Program-made: the position numbers and the translations under genes
Notes under the pieces: generated by a model
What the model was told of the DNA's origin: nothing
Seen by the model: only the letters and a program-made list of their open reading frames with translations
Databases searched by the model: none
Assembly (NCBI GenBank): GCA_030650525.1
Contig: JAUSDQ010000281.1
Location: 1 to 39,034, forward strand
Direction: 5' to 3'
Source: Sulfuricaulis sp.
Lineage (GTDB): Bacteria > Pseudomonadota > Gammaproteobacteria > Acidiferrobacterales > Sulfurifustaceae
DNA: 39,034 nucleotides
Shown: positions 21,219 through 30,804 of the stretch, piece by piece
Position numbering within the stretch: position 1 is the stretch's first letter
Layout: each line of letters begins with the position of its first letter

Positions 21219-21544
21219 GATATTTTATCCGGGTTGCGAATCCAGGCGAGGTAGTCGCTTAAGCCTTCCGCAATCGGGACGGCGATCACCTCGGGAAGTT
21301 CGTAGGGGTGCAGTTCGAGAATCTTTTTTTGAATAGCGCGATAAGCGTGGGTCATGGATTTGATGATCAGTAATTGCTCGGCGGTTGACTCGACCTGGCC
21401 TTTCCATAAATAGATCGACTTGGCGATTGGCAGAATGTTGACACAGGCCGCGAGACGTTCTGAGACCAGTGCCTGGCCGATACGTTCCGCCGCCCCGGCA
21501 TCGGGACAGGTTGTCAGGACCAGCTGGTAGCTCGGTTGTTTCAT
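21215..21544 (-). CDS. cutA: CutA1 divalent cation tolerance protein
   Basis: 109 residues, typical of the trimeric CutA1 fold. Seen: VLTTCPDAGAAERIGQALVSERLAACVNI at the N-terminus, SIYLWKGQVESTAEQLLIIK with the conserved W-KG-E segment, and LHPYELPEVIAVPI near 80. CutA is linked genetically to copper tolerance, though its molecular role is unsettled. It is the first gene of cutA-dsbD-tlpA; the cutA-dsbD neighbourhood is conserved in enterobacteria too. The promoter should lie in the 150-base divergent gap shared with fxsA. Confidence 0.95.
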   Translation of the reverse strand: MKQPSYQLVLTTCPDAGAAERIGQALVSERLAACVNILPIAKSIYLWKGQVESTAEQLLIIKSMTHAYRAIQKKILELHPYELPEVIAVPIAEGLSDYLAWIRNPDKIS

Positions 21545-21695
21545 GGTATGTCCGGCGTTCCGGCGTCAGCCGTATGACGGCACGGATGAGATTTTATTCA
21601 TTGTAGCGAATGCGCTGCCTTCACGCCCCCGGATGCGACGCGTTGGCCAACCGGTTATGCTGGAGGTTTCCTCAAGGTGGGAGACCCTTGTTTTC

Positions 21696-22133
21696 ATGAC
21701 GTTCATTCTCTTTCTGTTGGTGATTCCGGTGGCCGAGATCGCGATATTTATCCAGGTCGGTTCCCGGATTGGCGTGGGCCTGACCCTGTTGCTGGTGGCC
21801 GCCAGCGCCGTGGTCGGAATCTGGCTGGTGCGCCGGCAGGGCTTTGCCGCGGCCACGCGGGTTCAGGCCATGATGGCACGGGGCGAGTCGCCGGCGCTGG
21901 GCATGTTGGAGGGCCTGGCGCTGCTGGCCGCCGGGGTGTTACTGGTGCTGCCCGGTTTTTTGACCGATATCCTCGCCTTTGTCCTGCTGATCCCCCCCAT
22001 CCGCCGGGGATTTATCCGGCTTTACATGCGCCATATCCCGGTAGCGGGCGCTGGGCCGTATCATCGACCCCCGGGAGCGCCGCCGGATTCCCGGCGTACT
22101 CCGCTGGATGGCAAGTCCCGCCGGGTGGACTGA
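21696..22133 (+). CDS. fxsA: FxsA-family membrane protein
   Basis: 145 residues from ATG 21696. The frame is open to 21543, but MTFILFLLVIPVAEIAIFIQ is the usual FxsA start; GGGAG lies about 14 bases upstream, so the start is slightly uncertain. Motifs: ILFLLVIPVAEIAIFI, VGSRIGVGLTLLLV and LVLPGFLTDILAFVLLIPPIRR. A Pro/Arg-rich tail follows. FxsA is an inner-membrane protein; its E. coli version eases phage exclusion by F plasmid, and the general role is unknown. Location just before groES-groEL is the common arrangement. Confidence 0.9.
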   Translation: MTFILFLLVIPVAEIAIFIQVGSRIGVGLTLLLVAASAVVGIWLVRRQGFAAATRVQAMMARGESPALGMLEGLALLAAGVLLVLPGFLTDILAFVLLIPPIRRGFIRLYMRHIPVAGAGPYHRPPGAPPDSRRTPLDGKSRRVD

Positions 22134-22149
22134 CCAGCTGTCCTTCCGG

Positions 22150-22177
22150 TTGACAAGATTTCACTACCGTTTATGAT
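22150..22177 (+). promoter_or_regulatory. Sigma70 promoter of groES-groEL
   Basis: TTGACA (22150-22155), a 16-base spacer and TATGAT (22172-22177). The -10 box touches the CIRCE operator, so HrcA bound there would block transcription start. Confidence 0.8.
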
Positions 22178-22203
22178 TAGCACTCGCTTGAGCCGAGTGC
22201 TAA
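22177..22203 (+). promoter_or_regulatory. CIRCE operator (HrcA binding site)
   Basis: TTAGCACTC, nine bases, GAGTGCTAA: a perfect match to the CIRCE consensus inverted repeat. It lies 79 bases before ATG 22283. By established knowledge, the HrcA repressor binds here and releases under heat stress; no hrcA gene is in the window. Confidence 0.97.
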
Positions 22204-22318
22204 TGATCCTCAAACACCCGGTTTTCAGCACTTTAGCCAGAGTCAGCCGTACCAGCATATCGAGTTAATCAAGGAGCACAGCATGAGTGTAAAACCCGCT
22301 ATCAAAGGAGAATCATCC

Positions 22319-24294
<1,976 letters not shown>

Positions 24295-24317
24295 CGCCGT
24301 ATTGTCTAGCTGTGACA

Positions 24318-24347
24318 GAAAGGCCCCGCCAGGGGCCTTTCTTTTTT
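24318..24347 (+). terminator. Rho-independent terminator after groEL
   Basis: A perfect 10-bp stem (GAAAGGCCCC/GGGGCCTTTC) with loop GCCA, followed by six T residues. Confidence 0.95.
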
Positions 24348-24453
24348 GGCGTTTGTGTTCGACCGATCTCTTACAGCAACATTCTTGTCCATTAGCTTCT
24401 TCTTATATTTCATCCCCTCTGAAGTGATTGTTTATCAAGGGAAAACAATCGTG

Positions 24454-24469
24454 TGGCATGGGCATTGCA
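24454..24469 (+). promoter_or_regulatory. Sigma54 (RpoN) promoter upstream of chemoreceptor
   Basis: TGGCATGGGCATTGCA has the -24 GG and -12 GC exactly ten bases apart and matches TGGCAYG-N4-TTGCA. It lies about 82 bases before the ATG of the chemoreceptor gene. An enhancer-binding activator would be needed; none is in the window. Confidence 0.75.
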
Positions 24470-24551
24470 TACTCCATGACGTGGATTTTCGCCGCAGTAA
24501 CCAGGACGGACAATTTTAATAATTAGGTTAAGTAGGCACGTCGAGAAGCAG

Positions 24552-26252
24552 ATGAGTTACTTCACGGGATTACAACATTTAACCATAGGAAAGCGCCTAG
24601 CCATCGGCTTCGGCCTCTTGGTGACGCTGGCCGCCATTCAGGGATTCTGGGGCTTGAGCTATATGGGCGTTCTGAACGTCCGCATGGACCACGTGTATAC
24701 CCGAAACCTGCTCGAGATTAAGGGATTGAGTGGGATGCAGTCGGGTCTGTACCGCATGCGGGTCGATGCCCTGAGTCATATCTTGTCCAAGAGCGGTGGC
24801 GAAATGACGCAGCTGGCGCAGGATATCCAGCGGCAGCGCCAACAGATCGAGGCGGTCCTTGAGCAATACAAGGCAACCCCGCACCTGGCGGTCGAACAGA
24901 AGCTGTTCGACAACTACCAATCCAATTTCAAAAAATACGCCGAGAGCATCACCCGCGACGTCCTGTCCCTCAGCGCGGCCGGTGACAAGGGCAAGGCCAT
25001 GGCTATGTTTCAGGACCGGGTGACGGCGGAGTTCCGTAAGGCGCACGACTTTTTAGACGATCTCATTGATTACAACAATAACATCGCGCGCACCGACTAT
25101 GAATATGCCGCGGCGGATTACAAGACGGTTTCCTCTTGGGTGCTGGGATTGATCATAACGATCGTCGCCGCGGGCTTTACCATCTCCGTTTGGATAACGC
25201 GCAGCATCACGCGGCCGATCAAGGCCGCGGTCAACATTGCCAACCGGGTCGCGACCGGCGACTTGACCGGCAAGATAGAGATAAAGACCAGGGACGAAAC
25301 CGGAGATCTGCTCAAGGCGCTGAAGAAAATGAACGACGATCTCACCCAGATCGTGCGCCAGGCGCGACGCGCGAGTGAATCGATCATGACCGCGACGCAG
25401 GGAATCTCGACGGGCAACGCCGATCTGGCGCAACGCACCGGCGAGCAGAGCGCGTCGCTGGAGGAAACCGCTTCCAGCATGGAAGAGCTTACCGCGACGG
25501 TGAAGCATAACGCCGATAACTCAATCCAGGTCAATGACGCCGCCCAAAGCTCGCGCACGAGCGCGCAAGAAGGCGCGACTCGCATAGGCGAGGTGGTGAA
25601 AACCATTTCCCGAATCAACGACAGCGCGAAGCAGATCACCGGCGTAATCAGCGTGATCGACGAGATCGCCTTTCAGACGAATCTTCTGGCCTTAAATGCC
25701 GCAGTCGAGGCGGCGCGCGCCGGTGAGCACGGCCGCGGCTTCGCCGTCGTTGCCGGCGAGGTGCGCGCGCTGGCGCAACGCAGCGCCACGGCGGCCAAGG
25801 AAATCAAGGGCCTGATCGCCGATTCGGAGGCCACGATCAACGACGGCGGCAAATTCGTCGATCAGGCGCGCACGTCGATGGATGGAATCGTGGAACAGGT
25901 GGAGCGAGTCAGCGTGCTCATCAAGGAGATTGCCCATGCCTCTGGCGAACAGAGCCAGAGTCTCGAACATATCAATATCGCCGTCACCCAGCTGGGCGAT
26001 AACACCCAGAGAAATGCCGCGCTGGCCGAGGAGACCACGGCGGCCACCTCCATGCTCATGGAGCAGGCCGAGCATCTTGTGCGCGTAGTGCAGATTTTCA
26101 AAATTGCCGACGCCCCGGAATCCAAGAGCGCGTCGGATTCGGCGGATCAAAACCAACCGGCGAAGACCGAACCGCGAGTCGTGGCAAAAGTGTCTGGGAG
26201 GCCGGGTTCCGCGCCACCGCCCAACAAAAGATTGTGGGTGGCCAAGCGTTGA
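24552..26252 (+). CDS. Methyl-accepting chemotaxis protein (4HB sensor, HAMP, MA domain)
   Basis: 566 residues. TM1 is about 13-35. A periplasmic four-helix-bundle-type sensor of about 155 residues follows, then TM2 (about 192-214), a HAMP domain (RSITRPIKAAVNIANRVATG), and a long signalling coiled coil whose hairpin tip is FQTNLLALNAAVEAARAGEH. Such receptors steer flagellar motors through CheA/CheW. The tail is Pro/Ser-rich and lacks the NWETF-type pentapeptide for CheR. It is preceded by a sigma54 promoter and followed, 61 bases on, by a di-heme peroxidase gene, so a redox-linked signal is a reasonable guess. The ligand is unknown. Confidence 0.93.
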   Translation: MSYFTGLQHLTIGKRLAIGFGLLVTLAAIQGFWGLSYMGVLNVRMDHVYTRNLLEIKGLSGMQSGLYRMRVDALSHILSKSGGEMTQLAQDIQRQRQQIEAVLEQYKATPHLAVEQKLFDNYQSNFKKYAESITRDVLSLSAAGDKGKAMAMFQDRVTAEFRKAHDFLDDLIDYNNNIARTDYEYAAADYKTVSSWVLGLIITIVAAGFTISVWITRSITRPIKAAVNIANRVATGDLTGKIEIKTRDETGDLLKALKKMNDDLTQIVRQARRASESIMTATQGISTGNADLAQRTGEQSASLEETASSMEELTATVKHNADNSIQVNDAAQSSRTSAQEGATRIGEVVKTISRINDSAKQITGVISVIDEIAFQTNLLALNAAVEAARAGEHGRGFAVVAGEVRALAQRSATAAKEIKGLIADSEATINDGGKFVDQARTSMDGIVEQVERVSVLIKEIAHASGEQSQSLEHINIAVTQLGDNTQRNAALAEETTAATSMLMEQAEHLVRVVQIFKIADAPESKSASDSADQNQPAKTEPRVVAKVSGRPGSAPPPNKRLWVAKR

Positions 26253-26313
26253 ACCCCGCGCCAACCGATAAATGTATGACGTTAACGATGACTGTAAAAA
26301 CGGGAGAGCAACC

Positions 26314-27345
26314 ATGAACACCGAGCAACGTTTGATCCGGCACGGCCGCGAGGCCCTGATAATACTCTTGTCGTGTCTGATTTTCGGCGCGACAGCCAGT
26401 GCCGCCAGCGGCAAGCCCGACCCTTATCGGCGTCCAGCCGTGGCGGCGCCGGCGGACAATGCGGTCACGCCGGCGCGCGTTGAATTGGGCAAGATGCTGT
26501 TTTTCGATCCGCGCTTGTCCGGCTCGCAGTGGATGAGCTGCGCCACCTGTCACAATCCGGCCCTGGGTTGGTCGGATGGACTGCCGACGGGCATCGGCGA
26601 AGGCATGCATAAACTCGCACGCGCGACGCCGACGATCTTAAACGTGGCGTACAACAAGATTTTAATGTGGGACGGGCGCGCCGCCAGCCTGGAAGATCAG
26701 GCCACGGGTCCGATCAAGGCCAAAGCCGAGATGAACCAGGACATGAAAATATTGGTCCAGCGGCTTTCCGCCATTTCGGGATACGCCGAGATGTTCGAGC
26801 ACGCCTATCCCGGCGAGGGCATCACGGAAAAGACCATTGCCAAGGCGCTCGCCAGTTTCGAGCGCACCGTCGTAGCCACCGAATCGCCGTTCGACCAATG
26901 GCGCCAAGGCAAAGAAACGGCCGTGGAAGAATCGGTTAAACGGGGATTCAAGCTGTTCACGGGCAAGGCCAAGTGCGATGCCTGCCATGACGGCTTCAAT
27001 TTCACCGACAGCGGTTTCCACAACATCGGCCTTGAGACACCGAAAGATATGCCGGACGACGTCGGTCGCTACGCGCATCGCAAGGTTAAGATCAACATGG
27101 GCGCGTTCAAGACCCCGACCCTGCGCGACGTGGCGCTGACCGGACCCTATATGCACAACGGTATTTTCAACACCCTGGAAGAGGTTGTGGACTGCTACGA
27201 CCGCGGTGGTGACGTGCAGGGCAATCTGGACCCCAACATCAAACCATTGAATTTGACCTCGCAGGAAAAGCAGGACCTCGTCAGTTTTCTTAAGAGCCTG
27301 ACCGGCAAACCGATGCTGGTCACCCTCCCGCAATTACCACAATAA
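26314..27345 (+). CDS. Di-heme cytochrome c peroxidase / MauG-family protein
   Basis: 343 residues from ATG 26314, with GGGAG nine bases upstream; an in-frame ATG at 26272 is less likely. A signal peptide (about 1-30) is followed by two c-haem sites, CATCH at 76-80 and CDACH at 221-225. Motifs of the bacterial cytochrome c peroxidase/MauG family are clear: LGKMLFFDPRLSGSQWMSC, RATPTILNVAYN, WDGRAASLEDQA, FKTPTLRDVALTGPYMHNG and LVSFLKSLTG. It acts in the periplasm, reducing H2O2 or oxidising a protein partner. The following cupredoxin and cytochrome c could be its electron donors. Confidence 0.93.
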   Translation: MNTEQRLIRHGREALIILLSCLIFGATASAASGKPDPYRRPAVAAPADNAVTPARVELGKMLFFDPRLSGSQWMSCATCHNPALGWSDGLPTGIGEGMHKLARATPTILNVAYNKILMWDGRAASLEDQATGPIKAKAEMNQDMKILVQRLSAISGYAEMFEHAYPGEGITEKTIAKALASFERTVVATESPFDQWRQGKETAVEESVKRGFKLFTGKAKCDACHDGFNFTDSGFHNIGLETPKDMPDDVGRYAHRKVKINMGAFKTPTLRDVALTGPYMHNGIFNTLEEVVDCYDRGGDVQGNLDPNIKPLNLTSQEKQDLVSFLKSLTGKPMLVTLPQLPQ

Positions 27346-27355
27346 GGAGTAAATC

Positions 27356-27673
27356 ATGTTTCTCAGAAATTTGTTCGGTTGTCTGTTGCTGACGGTGGCG
27401 TTGAACGCCACGGCGGCGGAATTTCAGGTTGACCAGAAGGACAAACAGTTCAGCGTGTCGCACCTCAAGATTAAGGCCGGTGACACGGTGAATTTCGTCA
27501 ATACCGATCCGTTTTTCCACAACGTGTTCTCTTTGTCCGACGCCAAGACCTTCGACTTGGGCTCGTATCCCCAGGGCCAGGGCAGAACGATCACGTTCAA
27601 TAACCCCGGCGTGGTGGAAGTCGAATGTGCCATCCACTCACAGATGAAACTGGTCATCGAGGTTACAAAATGA
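27356..27673 (+). CDS. Periplasmic cupredoxin (plastocyanin-like)
   Basis: 105 residues with a signal peptide cut near residue 21. The mature protein is a small cupredoxin; predicted copper ligands are H55 (in FFHN), C91 and H94 (in CAIHSQM) and M97, the usual type 1 set. GDTVNFVNTD is the typical strand before the first histidine. An AAGGAG site precedes the ATG by six bases, and the gene lies 10 bases after the peroxidase. Its stop overlaps the start of the cytochrome c gene as ATGA. A role as a one-electron carrier between peroxidase and cytochrome is inferred from position. Confidence 0.92.
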   Translation: MFLRNLFGCLLLTVALNATAAEFQVDQKDKQFSVSHLKIKAGDTVNFVNTDPFFHNVFSLSDAKTFDLGSYPQGQGRTITFNNPGVVEVECAIHSQMKLVIEVTK

Positions 27674-28065
27674 GGAACGTTCTCAAGACGCTGTTGTGGT
27701 TTGTCGCCTTGGGATTAGGTCTCCCCGCCTGGGCCGCGGGACCGGACCCGCAGGGACCGGAAGAGGCGTTCAAGGACGTGCGCGGCTATATCGTGTTCAA
27801 GACCCATTGCGTGCTGTGCCACGGCATCCACGCGGATGGCAACGGCCGCGCGGCCAAGAATTACGATCCACGGCCGGCGAATCTGCGCCTGAGCACCAAG
27901 AATGACCAATACAAAGAAATGATTATCCGCAATGGCGGCGCCGCTATGGGCCGCTCCCCCTTCATGCCGCCCTGGGGCCAGGAACTTACGGACGAACAGA
28001 TTCGCGACGTGGTGTATTACCTGAGCGTGATCAATGTCAACAGCAAGCCAGCCGCCCAACGGTGA
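27670..28065 (+). CDS. Monohaem cytochrome c (class I type)
   Basis: 131 residues from ATG 27670, chosen because it gives a clean signal peptide (LKTLLWFVALGLGLPAWA) and overlaps the cupredoxin stop. One haem site, CVLCHGIHADGNGRAA (C47-H51), and a likely Met ligand in the SPFMPPWGQELTDEQI stretch before the C-terminal helix (DVVYYLSVIN). It resembles small periplasmic cytochromes of the cytochrome c / cbb3 accessory type. It ends the sigma54-linked chemoreceptor-peroxidase-cupredoxin-cytochrome string. Confidence 0.92.
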   Translation: MRNVLKTLLWFVALGLGLPAWAAGPDPQGPEEAFKDVRGYIVFKTHCVLCHGIHADGNGRAAKNYDPRPANLRLSTKNDQYKEMIIRNGGAAMGRSPFMPPWGQELTDEQIRDVVYYLSVINVNSKPAAQR

Positions 28066-28118
28066 TGCCTGCCGGCGGTATGGATAGGTAAGGTCCGCCG
28101 TAGATAGGCAGTAAAAGT

Positions 28119-28148
28119 GAAAGCCCCGTATGCGGGGCTTTCTTTATT
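28119..28148 (+). terminator. Terminator after cytochrome c
   Basis: Stem GAAAGCCCCG / CGGGGCTTTC (10 bp) with loop TATG, followed by a T-rich TTTATT. Confidence 0.9.
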
Positions 28149-28160
28149 AGGTGGTAATGC

Positions 28161-28189
28161 CGTCATCCCCATGAAAGCGGGATCCAGGT
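28161..28189. repeat. Dispersed GTCATCCCC...GCGGGATCCAG-type element
   Basis: CGTCATCCCCATGAAAGCGG then GATCCAGGTA. It matches a short imperfect palindrome that is common between genes in many proteobacterial genomes. One copy, placed between two terminators. Confidence 0.5.
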
Positions 28190-28198
28190 AGTGAATAA

Positions 28199-28227
28199 TC
28201 AAAAGCCGCTCTTCGGGCGGCTTTTGA
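28199..28227 (-). terminator. Terminator for the minus-strand O-methyltransferase
   Basis: Stem TCAAAAGCCGC / GCGGCTTTTGA (11 bp) around a 7-base loop. Read leftwards it is followed by TTATT. It can serve the convergent minus-strand gene. Confidence 0.8.
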
Positions 28228-28326
28228 CTTTATCCTCGATTCCGGCTGCGATGCTCGGCGGCGGCTACGGGTGATCTAAAACACGTCTCGAAGGATTAGC
28301 ATGTAGCAATCCGGGACAGTTGGCCA

Positions 28327-28968
28327 TCAACGTTTTCTGATCAAGCTCACACCGTCGCGCACCGGCAGCATCACACACTCGACCCGCGGGTCGCGGCGGG
28401 CGTGTTTGTTGAAGGCGACGATGGCGCGGTCGGTTTTATTTTTCGGCGCGAGCACGCGCCCTGACCACAGCACGTTGTCGGCGACGATCAGCCCGCCGGG
28501 TCGCAGGCGCGGCAGCACCGCCTCGTAGTAGTTCATGTAGTTCTCTTTATCGGCATCAAGAAAAACGAAATCGAAGCGGGTCGAGGCTGGCAGTCCCGCG
28601 AGCGTCTCGAGCGCCGGGCCAAGATGTATCTTGATCTTGTGCCCGTGAGGACTGCGGGCGAAGAATGAGCGTGCGATGTCGGCATGCTCCGACTTGATCT
28701 CGCAGGTGGTGAGCTTACCTTTGGCAGGCAGCGCTTCGGCCATGCACAGCGCTGAATAACCGGTGAAGCAGCCGATCTCCAGGATGCGCCGCGCGCCGGT
28801 GAGGCTCACAAGCATCGCGAGCAAGGCGCCTTCGTGCGGGCCGATGAGCATCTGGGCATTAGCGCAGTGCCGCTGGGTGTACTTTTCGAGCTCACGCAGC
28901 AGGCTATCGCGCGCGGTGGTATGGCGCAGACAGTAATCTTCGATCTTTTGGGGGATTATCGTTTTCAC
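28327..28968 (-). CDS. SAM-dependent O-methyltransferase (catechol/caffeoyl-CoA type)
   Basis: 213 residues of the Methyltransf_3 (COMT-like) family. Motifs: MLIGPHEGALLAMLVSLTGA, ILEIGCFTGYSALCMAEALP (SAM motif I, about 62-81), FVFLDADKENYMNYYE with the metal-binding Asp, GGLIVADNVLWSGRV and the C-terminal LPVRDGVSLIRKR. Members use a divalent metal to methylate catechol-like hydroxyls; bacterial substrates are usually unknown. It is transcribed alone, ending in the terminator at 28199-28227. It is unrelated in sequence to the ArsM and the other methyltransferase further on. Confidence 0.92.
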   Translation of the reverse strand: MKTIIPQKIEDYCLRHTTARDSLLRELEKYTQRHCANAQMLIGPHEGALLAMLVSLTGARRILEIGCFTGYSALCMAEALPAKGKLTTCEIKSEHADIARSFFARSPHGHKIKIHLGPALETLAGLPASTRFDFVFLDADKENYMNYYEAVLPRLRPGGLIVADNVLWSGRVLAPKNKTDRAIVAFNKHARRDPRVECVMLPVRDGVSLIRKR

Positions 28969-29013
28969 GGACGGGCTCCTCCTGCCGCGATGCGGGAAAA
29001 ACTAAATACCGCG

Positions 29014-29430
29014 TCAGCGCTTTTTCAGTATTTTCAGAAATTCCGCCGCCGTCACGATGCGCGTGCTGCCTGCCCGCTTGAGTGACAGCAACCCGCGTCG
29101 GTCACCGGTGACGAGGTAATCGGCCTTGCCTTCGATGGCCATGGCGATCACCGGGTTGTCCTGCGGGTCCCGGGACAGATCCACCTCGGGCAATTCCGTC
29201 AACACGATTGCGTGCCGCTTGAGACCGTTGACGAGATTACCGGCCTCGGTGGGCCTGAGGAATTTTTTGACTCGCTCATAACGGCTGGCCCGGCGGAATT
29301 CCTCAAGCTGCCACATCGAGGTGATGAGCGTGAAGCGCTTCTTGCGCCATGTCTGATAGACCCGGTCCGGTGATGTGTCGGCGGTGATCAACGCCGCGAT
29401 CAGGATGCCGGTATCGAGGACGACCCGCAT
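29014..29430 (-). CDS. PIN-domain toxin (putative RNase)
   Basis: 138 residues of the PIN family type often named 'putative toxin-antitoxin system toxin component'. Acidic active-site residues appear in VLDTGILIAAL (D6), WQLEEFRRA and the pairs DPQDN and VTGDRRGL. It is expected to cut RNA using Mg2+. The start at 29430 lies five bases after the stop of the ribbon-helix-helix gene, giving an antitoxin-first TA operon. The target RNA is unknown. Confidence 0.87.
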   Translation of the reverse strand: MRVVLDTGILIAALITADTSPDRVYQTWRKKRFTLITSMWQLEEFRRASRYERVKKFLRPTEAGNLVNGLKRHAIVLTELPEVDLSRDPQDNPVIAMAIEGKADYLVTGDRRGLLSLKRAGSTRIVTAAEFLKILKKR

Positions 29431-29435
29431 CGGGT

Positions 29436-29663
29436 TCAGTGCGCGCCGAGGGCCTCTTCGATCGCCTCCAGAATCTCTTTCTGGGAGTGGCTGCGATTGC
29501 GTTTCTTGACGCCCTCCACGGTGAGCTCGAACAGCCGCGCCTGGACCGCTTCTTCTACGAAGCGGGAGATGTCGCCCTTCTTGCTGCCTCGGCGAGCGAG
29601 GTAGGTGCGCAAGGCGCGATCGGTGGACTCGGGCACGACGACAGACCAGCGGATATTACTCAT
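29436..29663 (-). CDS. Ribbon-helix-helix-like antitoxin
   Basis: 75 residues from ATG 29663; the frame is open further upstream but runs into the operator. The N-terminal MSNIRWSVVVPESTDRALRT has the strand and helix pattern of RHH DNA-binding proteins (beta strand RWSVVVPE, helix TDRALRTYLARRG), followed by GDISRFVEEAVQARLFEL, the second helix. The C-terminal part should bind the toxin. It is expected to neutralise the PIN toxin and repress the operon through the palindrome at 29684-29713. Confidence 0.8.
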   Translation of the reverse strand: MSNIRWSVVVPESTDRALRTYLARRGSKKGDISRFVEEAVQARLFELTVEGVKKRNRSHSQKEILEAIEEALGAH

Positions 29664-29683
29664 GAGGAGCCTCGGACCAAAAC

Positions 29684-29713
29684 GGTTGATATGATGATAT
29701 GCGTATATCAACC
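29684..29713 (-). promoter_or_regulatory. Palindromic operator of the toxin-antitoxin operon
   Basis: GGTTGATAT (29684-29692) and ATATCAACC (29705-29713) are perfect 9-base inverted arms around a 12-base AT-rich spacer, 21 bases upstream of the antitoxin ATG. A typical place for RHH antitoxin autorepression. Confidence 0.7.
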
Positions 29714-29740
29714 TATCCGCAAGTCTGGCACGGAGGGTGG

Positions 29741-30802
29741 TTAACAGCAGGACCCACCGGGGGCGGCACGGTTCTCCGGGACGGCGGCGGCAGGTTTTGG
29801 TTCGCAATCGAACAGGCCATAGTGAACACGGGTATCGCCGATGACTTTGAAATGCGGCGCGTAGCGCGTTTGGCTCAGCATCGCGGCGGTATTGCCGCAG
29901 ACCGGCTGCGGTTGACCCGTTTCAAACAGGTGATGATCGTCCAGAACGAAACCGTGCGGCTGTTCCGCGACGGTGCCGAGATAATGGGCCACCTGCCCGA
30001 AATCCTCGCAGCGGTCCTCGAGGTCGAGCTTGAAGGCGCGCACGGTGAGCGAATGGAAACCGATCATGCCGGTTTTTTGTTCGACGGCGGGATCGGTGAG
30101 CGCGAGTTTTGAGTTACTGACGATCCGGTGGTCGAGGCAGCCGACCCCGGCGAGCAGCCGCCGGAAATCCTCGATGTAGAGCGCGCCGCCCAGACACTCG
30201 CCCAGCAGCACCGGGTCTTCGGCGAGTGGCGGCGGGATTCTGCGGTCGGCAAACACGTCGGAGAAATACAGCTCACCGCCCGGCTTGAGCACGCGGAAGA
30301 TTTCCGCAAACACGCGCTGCTTGTCCGGCGAGAGATTGATGACGCAATTGGAAACCACGACGTCGACCGAGTCGTTTTCGATGCCGAGACTTTTCAGGTC
30401 CTCGATATATCCCGACAGGAATTCGACGTTGGGTTGCGCGAAGCCGAATTTTTCCATGTGATACCCGACGTGACGGCGGGCGGTGTCGAGCTGTTCCGGC
30501 GTCATGTCCACGCCGATGACGCGGCCGGCGGGACCGACCAGCTTGGAAAGAATAAAGCAGTCCCTGCCCGAACCCGACCCCAGATCGAGCACCGTCCGGC
30601 CCGTCAGTTCGGGCGGGATCGGTGAGCCGCAGCCATAGAACCGGGCGACGACATCAGGGTGAATGTCCTTGAGAATTTCCCGAATCGGCGCCGCGAGCGA
30701 CGCGCCGGCGCAACAAACGCTGGTTTTCAAATCCTGGTTCGTCTTGAGCACCCGCCCGTAATAATTCCGTACGCTGTCGAGCGTTCCAATGTTGCCGTTC
30801 AT
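29741..30802 (-). CDS. arsM: Arsenite S-adenosylmethyltransferase
   Basis: 353 residues from ATG 30802, with GGAGATTGAAT upstream. ArsM methylates As(III) using SAM. SAM motif I is VLDLGSGSGRDCFILSKLVG at 71-90. Four cysteines fall at C30, C58, C153 and C203; the first and last spacings (28 and 50) equal those between C44-C72 and C174-C224 of CmArsM, the As(III) binders. The protein ends in SCC. No arsR, arsB or arsC is nearby. It is the last gene of the multihaem cytochrome operon, three bases after another methyltransferase. Confidence 0.9.
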   Translation of the reverse strand: MNGNIGTLDSVRNYYGRVLKTNQDLKTSVCCAGASLAAPIREILKDIHPDVVARFYGCGSPIPPELTGRTVLDLGSGSGRDCFILSKLVGPAGRVIGVDMTPEQLDTARRHVGYHMEKFGFAQPNVEFLSGYIEDLKSLGIENDSVDVVVSNCVINLSPDKQRVFAEIFRVLKPGGELYFSDVFADRRIPPPLAEDPVLLGECLGGALYIEDFRRLLAGVGCLDHRIVSNSKLALTDPAVEQKTGMIGFHSLTVRAFKLDLEDRCEDFGQVAHYLGTVAEQPHGFVLDDHHLFETGQPQPVCGNTAAMLSQTRYAPHFKVIGDTRVHYGLFDCEPKPAAAVPENRAAPGGSCC

Positions 30803-30804
30803 AT

